A stretch of 64,000 nucleotides of DNA from Enchytraeus crypticus (taxonomy: Eukaryota > Annelida > Clitellata > Enchytraeida > Enchytraeidae), in the NCBI GenBank assembly GCA_905160935.1, contig CAJHZI010000273.1, positions 123,501 to 187,500 on the forward strand, in the 5' to 3' direction. Below, one piece after another: positions 52,460 to 63,100 of this stretch. The stretch's first letter is position 1. Each line of letters starts with the position of its first letter. The position numbers and the translations under genes were made by a program. The notes beneath the pieces were generated by a model. That model saw only the letters and a list, made by a program, of their open reading frames with translations, was not told the DNA's origin and searched no databases.

Positions 52460-55400
52460 ATGTGTGTGTGTTTGTGTGTGTGTGCGTGTGTGTGTGTCAT
52501 ATATAATATATAATATATACAATGTAATAGAGAATATTTGAGCTGTATGCAACATACAGCGTATAAAGTTGCAACAAGGTTGTAGTATTAAAATGTTTGT
52601 CTTTTCATAGGAATAGATATGGTGGGCGGAGCCAATAGCTGGCAGTGGGCGGTCGCTCTAGCTATTGTGCTGCTGTTGGTGATTTGCCTCATTCTTCTGA
52701 TCGGGTGTGTTGTACATCAACGCAGAAAGAAGATCAAGAGGTTCTCCAATACGTCACGAGAACACATTGCAACGGTCTGTCATTACGATGTTACCAGGTA
52801 AGCACTGTTCGATAATACTGTATTACTGTACAGTTATGTATTAGTGTATTTTACTTCCTCGAATATATTTACCCGTACTCTGTCCAGGCCATTCAACAAA
52901 AAATCAGCCAATGACTGGGTCTGTCGTAAGAGACTTCTAAACTGAAACAGATGAAAATTGTAAAAATCAAATAAGTAATAATTTTTCTTTAATTATGCTT
53001 CATAGGGCTTCGTAACTAATTTTCTGTTTGGTTGGATTAGCAAGTCGATTGCTTGATCTTTTCTGTATACTGATTTAGCAGACAGTGAGTGATAATATGT
53101 GCTTTTGATCTGTTGTCACCTGTTGTCGTAAACTAATGTCTGTGTAAGAAATATATTAGTCATGAAAAGCTAGAGTAGAATAACATGTGTGTAAGAATGA
53201 TATCAGTCAGAAGAAGCTAGAGTTTATTAATATGAGTGTAAGAATGAAGCAAAATACAAGAAAGAACCGATATCGATGCTGATACCTAAGCCGATACTCT
53301 AGCATTTAATTTAGTAAAACAATTTTAAACTACTTCATTTTCTACAGTGTGTTTTTATCAATTTTTATAATATACTTATTAATTATTATCAATAAATTAA
53401 AAAATATTCTAAATATTTAGTATTAAGATAATCAACAATATTGTATTTTTTGCTTCTAGATCAATGGTAAAGAATTCGCTGTATGAGAGTAATACGTAAG
53501 TTACTTTTTCCTATGTATTGTTTTGGTTGAACGCACATTATAGTTAACAGATTTTTCATTATTACGTCTAAATATTTTAAGCACAAAACTTTAAAGCATT
53601 AGTCGATTTAGTTTATTATTTAGGTCTCCATTCCTTCGATTTTCTCAGACATTTGACTTTTTAAAATTGATATTGAGGTGTTTTTATGCACTTTTTTGTG
53701 TATTTTAATGTATACGGCTTGTTTACCTCAAGTAGCTGTTTAAAGGAATAAAGATGCCTTAGCATGATACACTCGATTAAACATTAACTGTTTGATCAAC
53801 TCAACCGGGTATCGAACCCAGGTATTTCAGTTTAACGTTATGATCATTCATGTAGGAGTGTCTAAAGTGTTTAAGATGAGATTGTCTAATTAGTTTTTGC
53901 AGAATATAATTGATCGCTCACTTAATTTTACGGATTACTTTGAAATTATAAAACACTATTTAATAGAAAGCTTAGTATCAGGGTAACCGTGGAATAGACC
54001 AAACGTAAACCCTGTTTATCGCAAGAGTTCACTAAAAAGAAACTGAAGCCAAACCATGAAAATAGCTCCAATGGTATTCGCAAAGCTAGAGGCTATATGT
54101 TCTCTAACTAGCAGGACCTCGTTATGTCATTCTTTTATTGCTGTTTTAAATTTTAGAACAGTTTATCACATTTTATATTACTTCGAATTATTCAGAATTG
54201 AGTTTTAATGCAGTTATTGATTTTTATGCTAAAGAGCTAGCTCATATTTGAAATCTTTTGTTACTGTTTTAAATTTAGGAAACATTTATCTTGCTTTATT
54301 GATTTCTGATTTTTCATAATTGAGTTTAATGCAGCTATTGATTTTTTTGATAGAGCTAGCAAAGCAAATATTTGAAATCTTTCATTACTGTTTTAAATTT
54401 AAGAAACATTGTCATGTTTTATTGATTTCTGATCTTTCATAATTGAGTTTTAATGCAGCTATTGATTTATTTAATAATAAATAATAAAGGTTTAGCGTCC
54501 GTTTCCTTATATAAGGGTGATGTCAGGGATGTCATAGAACTAGCAAATAACTTTTTAATGAGCTAGCAAATATTTGACAATCAAAGTTGTATTGTAGACA
54601 ACTTTATGTTTTTTTCTGGATTATGGAATTTGCACCGTTTTTGGACCATGTTTTGCTCGCCGGCTTGATTTTGTCTCAAAGTGCTCGATATAGTCATTTA
54701 TTGCTGTAGCACTCTAATTGCTGTTATTGTTGTTATTTTTGTAGAGAGAGAAGCAGTGTCAGTGATGAGTGTGAGCTAGAAGTCGTCGATGTTTGGGAAA
54801 TTCCCTCACAAGCTCTCCAGTTTCAGCAGGTAGGCTAAGTGGTTAAAGTGGGGGGAACTTAGTTCCCATAGCTCTCGTTTTTCTGAGATGAATACCCCCG
54901 ATTGGGACCATATTAGACACTAGGGGCCCGGTAAAGTAAAGGAAGACCCAAAAAACGTTTTGACAATTTCACTAGATCTCCACTAAAACGGCTGATTAGG
55001 TCTACTGATCTATCGATCTTGTAAACCTGCTACTGAGAATGAAGTATTCCGCGTTGTTTAAATTCTGTATCGTTAGTCGACAGGATGTCTGAGACAGGTG
55101 GACCTGGAAATTGATCTTCCACATATTAATCTGCCATGTCGGTAAGATATTCGATCGCGGATCAGTATGTGCGGGGTTCAAATCCTGGACTCGCCCGTCA
55201 CTGATATCGCTTTCCAGTGAGGAAACTGACGTTGACATTAGCTTTACCCGCTTTACCAGTCGATAACGTAACCGATTGTAATTTTTAATTCAGCGTCAGG
55301 GTACTTGAACATATATCAATCAATCAATCAATAAAGCTAAATCTGCCCTATATTTCATACCACATTACCGAATGTTTTAGGAAGCAGCAGTCCGTTTGAG

Positions 55401-57060
55401 AGTCGAATATATGATCTCCTGTTTATCAGACAGGCTTGCTATCGGCTTGACCATGCAATCGGAGTAAACAGAAAGCCTTCATTGAAAGAATTTTATAAAT
55501 CATAATGATGAGCGTAGGCTGTAAGTCTAAAATGATATTTTAGGATTTTTAACTTAGGCAAATATATTCAAAACTCAATTTTTAACTTCAGTTAATTACG
55601 AAAAATTAATGCAGATAAAATTTCACAAATATTTAATTATGTAAAAAGCTAAAGCAAACGCTATGGTTAACGTCAATTTCCTCACTCTAAATCGATGTCA
55701 GTGTCGGGCGAGCCCAGGATTTGAACCGCGCACTTTCTGATCCGGAGTCGAGTGTCTAACCGACTTCGCCACTGGCTCCTGCCATGTGTAGCGAAATAAT
55801 GAATAAGTTGACATTCCGCCTAAATTAAGTATTACAAGTCTGCATAGTTGATTAACTAAAACGATAATTGAGAGAATATTAATAATTATAATTAGAATAA
55901 TAATAATAAAAGTAATAATAACAATTTGAGTGCTACAGTCATTAATGATAACATCGAGCACTATTGAGACAAAATCAAGCCGGCGAACAAAAAGAAGGTC
56001 CAAAAAAGGTGAAAATTCCAAAATCCAGAAAATCGGTCCAACATAAAAATTGAATAATGTTTAGTAACCAACCACAAATTGACTAAGTAAATAATTAATG
56101 GATTGATTGATCGACAGGTGCTCGGTAGAGGAGCATTCGGGGAGGTTCGCAGAGCACTGGTAAGAATTTCAGTTTTGAACCCGGGCAACCGTTACATAGC
56201 AGTGACTCAGCAGAAACAGCAACAACAAACCGTTTCAAACTGGTTCATAGCGGATGAAACCGGTAAGGAGGTAGCAGAAGATACGCAGCAGAATCAGGAA
56301 CAGACACAGCGAGACGTTAACACAAACGAATACAGAGAGCATGAGAGACACACTAATGCATATATCACCGTGGCTGTGAAAATGTTGTATGGTTAGTAGA
56401 TAAATAATAATAATAATAACCTCCGACAATTTCCAGAGCGGTGTCATGGCCGGTGTCCGGTGTTCGAGACCGCTTTACAGGTTCCTGATAAGATAAGTTA
56501 CTTATTTCCTGTGGTGGTCAGCTAGATAAAGCATCTTGTGCCCTCTCCGATGGTCTCAGGATTAATTATTGATTAATTATTAAGTATTTGGTTTTGATTT
56601 AAATGATTGATGTGATTTAAATGATTGATGTGATTTAAATGATTGATGTGATTTAAATGATTGATGTGATTTAGATGATTGATGTGATTTAGATGATTGA
56701 TGTGATTTAAATATTTGCTGTCTTTATATTCGTTGATATGATGTTTTCATGATGTGTCTGAATGATTAGATTTATTTTTTGTATATTTTATTTGGCTATA
56801 ATAAACTCAGTTAGAATTTATTTATTTATTTATTTATTAGTTATTTCGTCTATTAAGCGGTTTTGTTCGGTTTACCGTACCCTTGTTGTCTCCGGCTTAC
56901 CAGTGTTGTGTCCGGGTTGCTGTAGAATTGAACAACCGTAGACTGCACCTCTCCTAAAAAGCTACAAAGCACTAAGATCCAAGCCAACATCTGAAAGGGC
57001 ATTCGGTTGATGAGCGCCTAGGCTCCAGAAATTGCTAAAAATAATTATATACATATACAT

Positions 57061-57131
<71 letters not shown>

Positions 57132-60100
57132 CATGTATATATATATGGAATTTTGATTGATCGAAACACACGTAAGATGAAAAAAAAAGAAAAAGAAAAA
57201 AGATCTTGACGTTGAACTTAGTCAGGGTCGTGGTGTCTTAACCTTAAGGGTTAAGTTATTTTATTTTCCTGCTGTTATTTTATGTGATCGACACGGGGAG
57301 GTGTAAATTTAAAATCCAAGTCTCAAGACAGTCTCGAACTCAGGACCTCTCGTTCAAGAGACCGGAGTTCTACCATTGCTCCATAAGGCGTTCCCCCAGA
57401 GATATTATTAAATATTATATTATTTTGAATGTCTCAATAGCAAAATGGTTAAAGGTGTAGATAACGTCATGAAGTTTTAAATGACTGACCCTGAGGTGAA
57501 TTGAACCCTCGTGGGTTCGAATCCCAGCCGCGCTGATCTAAGTGTAAAATCTTGAACATTCACTGGACTGGTTATACGGAAAATGACAAAATTGCCTAAT
57601 GGATTTAACATGTGGTATTAAAAGTGATAGATATCAACGTAGTTGATCATTTCACTATAATGTGTGTTATTATTATTATTGGACTATGTTATACAGATGA
57701 AAACCGAAAACTTAAATTTAGCATGCAAATATATACTAAACAATGAATTGAAATCATTATCATCGTCTTCTTCCTCCCATGAATCTAAGTTTAAATAGGG
57801 TCGGGATACAAATAGACTGTCCCAAATCCTCGCTGTCCCACATAACATCATCAGTCAATCCCCTATTTAAGACTTTTCCATTCGTTTAAGTTTTTGTAGA
57901 AACTTCTGGAGCCTAGGCGCTCTCCAACCAAATGCCCTTTCTGACGTTGGTTTAGATTTTAGTGCTTTAGTCACCTTCTACGACACGTGCAGTCACCGGT
58001 TGGTCAATTCTTCAAACAACCCGAACACAATAGGAAACAATAAATGGAAAAAATACTCTCAAATGATAATTATACAAAAATATACGGATATAAAAACTTA
58101 TTAAAAACATTGTAGATCAGTGTGAGTCCTATAAATTGGACTTCCTGCGAGAGATTCAGCTGATGAAGTCCATGTCCTACCACCCGCACATCGTGTCCAT
58201 GATCGCCTGCTGCTCCACCACTGATCCGGTGTGTCTGGTGGTTGAACACATGCCTCATGGAGACCTGCTCACCTATCTGAGAGATAGGAGGTCCGCTAGG
58301 TCCGAGGACGAACCGGTAGGTACCGTCAAGTAGCTCAATCAGTTTAGTGTTTAATAATGTTTAATGTTTAATGGAGTATGTCATGCTAAGGCATCTGTAT
58401 ACTTTGCAACAGTTACTTTAAAACAAGCAATATACAATAAAATACGCACAGTAGAAATAAATCTATATACTGATAAATCTATTAGTGAACAGAATTTAAA
58501 TGGAATGATCTAGCAAAAAGATGTGTCTTAAGACTATTTTAAAAGCTATCAGGTTTATCAGAATGTCTTGTAAAAGATGAAAGTTCATTCCACAATTTGG
58601 GACCTGCAGGAACAGCTAGTTTTCCTAACTCAACAGATCTCAATTTTTTCTTTACCGAACAAGAACTTAATGGTTTACACAATAGTCAGAATGACATTAC
58701 GGGGCTGAGTTAGTTAGGCATATTAACGTGTTAAGGCTGCTATATCGTTATATAGTGACATATATCTTTCTTAGTGCACTGCCTACTGGCAGGTCCATTG
58801 TATGTAACGTCTGCACTCGTCTCTATCTTTCGTTTTCCTCTTTATGTCAACGTTCGAGTGAATCTTTAAGTCATCTATCATTCCTTGTTTTATACCATTA
58901 TTCTTGGTGGATTCGGCTTATGACGTGGTGGGTCCCCTATGCCTTCCTCAGCTTCGACTAACATATACTGGGCAGCTCTATCATTCACTGAGAAAAAAAA
59001 TCCTGTTTACCCAAAGTTACGTGTACATGAAAGATACAAATAATATAATACAATGAAGGTAAAAAGAAACTTATGCATTTCAAAATGGTTCTATAACCCT
59101 TTGAGAATCATTGTATAATATATAATTTACAAAATTATCTCTCTTAGTGCACTGCTCAGTGCTCACTTGCAGGTCCATGGTATGCAATGTCTCCACTCTT
59201 CTCTGTCTTCCATTTTCCTCTTCATATCCACATATGAGTGGGTCTTTAAATCATCTAACATTTCTAATCTCGGTCTCCCTCAGCTTTTATTTCTTTCCAT
59301 TCTTCCTTCTATGGCCTCCTTAATTAGACTTTTCCTCCTTAGAATGCCCAAAATAACATTGAACAAAACCCAACAACAATTCGTGTTGTCTAATAATTAA
59401 CTAAACATTCTGAAAAATTGAAAGGTATAATCAATCCAATAATTGTTTAATAATTAATCCATAATTCATCCTCTGTTTGGTTGAGAATGCCACTAACTAT
59501 GACAACACTCAAGAAGCAGCTGCTACCACTGAGGAAGGGGCAACTAATAGTACCCGATGCTGTGGTGGACCACTGCTGTACTCTGACCTACTAAGCATCG
59601 CCCTACAAATAGCCACTGGCATGGTATGATGTCTTAAATGTAACAGTATTCTATAGTTTTAATTTAACTGGTTTAATAGTTGTTAGTTTTTTTCTAAATT
59701 AGAAATGTCTAAGTGAAGATTAAAGAAAAACATAACATACTATTCATATAGAGTTACGAAGATGATGAAGACAACGATAAATCAAGTCAGACCCAAATAA
59801 TTGCGCAGATAATGGCTGCATTAAGGTTTGGTGAATACAGGTGCAAACAATTATGAAAGTGAGTACCGGTTTCTTCATAGATCATTCGTTGTCGAAAATC
59901 AAAATTGACTTTTAATAAATCAAAACAGACTTCAATTAATTTACTTTGAGCAAGTCCTAACTATCCATCACATAGGAGATAGAGGAAAGTGAAGGGAGAG
60001 GGAAGGATATATAGGCCCACTGTTGTAATATTAATGCCAGTGTTAAAGCTGGTGTTATCGCCGGAATTAACCCCACTGTTATATTATTAACGGCAGAGTT

Positions 60101-63100
60101 AACGCCAATTTTAACGCCAGTTTCGTCTACCGTAATAATAGCATTCTTATCTATACCTGCTATACATGATACTCATTCACTGCCTTTTAACTTATTGTCT
60201 TAGGAATTTCTCGCTGCTAAGGGCTTTGTTCACAGAGACCTGGCAACACGGAACGTTTTGGTAGATCATGGTAACTCTGTAAAGATAGGCGACTTTGGAT
60301 TAACACGTTATATCTATGACGACAGTATCTACGTGGCTAATCATGGTGGTAGGCTGCCTCTGAAGTGGATGGCCATAGAGGCCATCTCTGACCTAGCCTT
60401 CACCACTGCCTCAGATGTGTAAGTAGCTTTTTTATAATCATTTTCAGTAGTTAGATTAGTTTTTGTTTTATTATTCATATTATTTTAAAACCTAAACGAA
60501 TTGATAAACTTGACTGGAGAAAGTCTATTCGTATCCCGACCCTGGTTAAACTGGGATTCAAGGGAAGATAATGATGATGATGATGATGATGATTATGATG
60601 ATGATGACGATTCATATTATTTTATTGTTATACAATAGTTTTCAGTAGTTTTTCGACTTTATGTGACGATATGTGATGCTACGAGCATCGGTTTCTTATT
60701 CATTTGAATCCCAGTGTAACTAAGGTCGGGATTAGAAAATTTTGTCGTAATTTCTGGAGCCTATGCGCTCACTAATCGAATTTCCTTTCTGAAGTTGATA
60801 TGTATCATAGGACTTTGTCGCATTTTACGACACGTGCAGTATTCGCATAAAACGGTTGATCTATCCTTCAGCAACCTGGACACAACATGTGTAAATTAGT
60901 GATGCTACGACGTATGATATAACATAACTTAACAACAATTGGAGTGATACTGTCATCCATGACAACATCGAGCACTATTGAGATATTTATTTAAATATTA
61001 TGGAGATATTGTTTTGAATTTATCGTTTCATTATTTTCAACTTCCCTTATATCCCAGTTTAACTAAGGTCGGGATTAGACAATTTTGTCGGGATTAGACT
61101 ATTTGGTATGCATGAATAAGTTATTTGTTATTTAAAAGGTTAACACGTATTATAGTGAAATATCAACTGTTTTGATATCTATCACTTTTACTACAACATG
61201 TTTAAACCGTTAGGCAATTTGGACTATTTTCCGTATTACCAGTCCAGTGAATGTCCGCGATTTTACTCTCAGATAAGCGCGGCTGGGATTCGAACCCACG
61301 AGGGTTCAATTCACCTTAGGATCTGTCGTTTACAACTTCATGACGTTACCCCCACGCTATTAAGACATTGTATTGTTCTATGGATACACAATAGACTAAT
61401 CAGACAGTAAAGTCTACTTTAGCAGGGCAACAAGTGCTCATAAAATGCAAACGTGGTTAGCGATCCGATAAACCAGTCGATTGTTATCTATTCTGTTTGG
61501 AACTCACTGCCTCCTGATCTTCGCTCATGTTCTACTACTTTCACTGTCCGTTGTAAGTAGATAACACATCTCTTCCCACCATAGATTTTATTTCATCTTG
61601 TCTGACTGTTGTTTTTATCACCGGACCGGCACTGTTTAGCATCTTTTATTTCTCTTCAGCACGTGTTTTTCAGATCTTTTGGGGTGAATCGATTTGTAGT
61701 GACATGTGATGGGGGGACGTCCCTGACATCATCCTTGTATGAGGAAACGGACGTTAAACCTTTATTTTTATTTTTTTTTTTAATTTTTTTTTACCCCGGT
61801 GTAAAGAACCTGGGGTTTGATAAAAACGATTCAAGCAATACGTGCTGAATCGCCGCCCGGCTACTCGAGGTCATCAAACGGCTTAAAAGAATTATTGAAG
61901 CAGACTGCATTAAATCTTTGCAATGTCATGGCAAGCCTTTGCCAAAGAAAAGAAGTCTCTCGCTTATCGCCGGTTTGCTCTGCAATAAGTCTGCCTATGC
62001 CATTAATAAAGTCAGCTCCTTCGGGATTCATCGGGAACATGGTTTCAATGGCCACCGGAATTATTATTATTATTATTATTATTATTATTGTTATTATTAT
62101 TAATGCCCTGGGCTGTAAAGGTCCCTGGGCTAAAAAATAAGATAAAAGAGACTTTATTTAATTAAAAGTTTTTAAAAAGCGATTAAAATAATTCCTCTGC
62201 ACTCTGGGAAGCCGCTTTAGCCAAAGTGCCACTGAAGCAGACTGCATTGAATCGCTGGAGAGCAATAGACAGTCGCTGCCACAGAAAAGATTTTTCGCGC
62301 TTATCACCAGTAATGGCGCTGGTCCTCCTGCCTATTTCGTCAATAAAGTCTGATGCGAGAGAGTTGATGGGCCCCAGGGTCTCAAAGGCAATAGGCATGA
62401 AGATATAGTTGCCAGAGATTTCGGCATACTTCAGAGTTTTCCTATTAGCCGCGGCCTCTGCTGCAGCACCAGCAGCAGCGCAAGAAAGGCCGAGATTGCT
62501 AACGGAGAAAGTGTCCGTAACAGTGACGTCCCAGCTAACACACTTCCCCTCTGCCCATGGTATTTGAGAGACACCGTCTGGACGTTTACCATCAGTGCGG
62601 ATCAATCCCAGGGGCTCTTTAATGGCTGGGATATTCGCTCGACTCAGGGCGCGCCAGATCAAGTCGTTTATGAACTGATGTCTGCTGATTCTGCCGGCAC
62701 TACGCTTGCACGACAGGCCGTGAATGCCTAACGCATTGACTGAGACACCACAAATGCAGTTGTGTGGCTCACATAAGGTAGTGCCCAGACGAAGACCGGC
62801 CGCGACTCTGACTGCTTCGTCGTCCAGACGGAGGCCGCATGATGAGATTGGTAAAGCCTTGATCCAGTCTCCACTATGGGGGGCCGACACTGCGAGCAGC
62901 CGCGCCTTTTCTTGTGGCAAAAGTGGCTTCGCCAGGAGTTCCGTGTGCAAAGCAGTAGTGACCTTTGAGTCCCAAGCCTTCATGCTATTAGCCGTCATAC
63001 CGATTGGAGGTTCGGATGTGGACAGAGCAGTCCAAATGCCCTGAATCCTGGATATCTCCAAGTCGGGAATTTGAAAGAATCCGGAAAGGATTGAATCCTG

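Noticed and set aside
52202..52555. Overlapping frames of Tyr-Ile repeats on both strands
   Set aside because: Translations of TA/TATG microsatellites.
57295..57400. Possible functional tRNA gene
   Set aside because: A and B boxes are visible but the acceptor and anticodon stems do not pair properly; the same holds for 7430-7515, 18185-18290 and 51560-51665.
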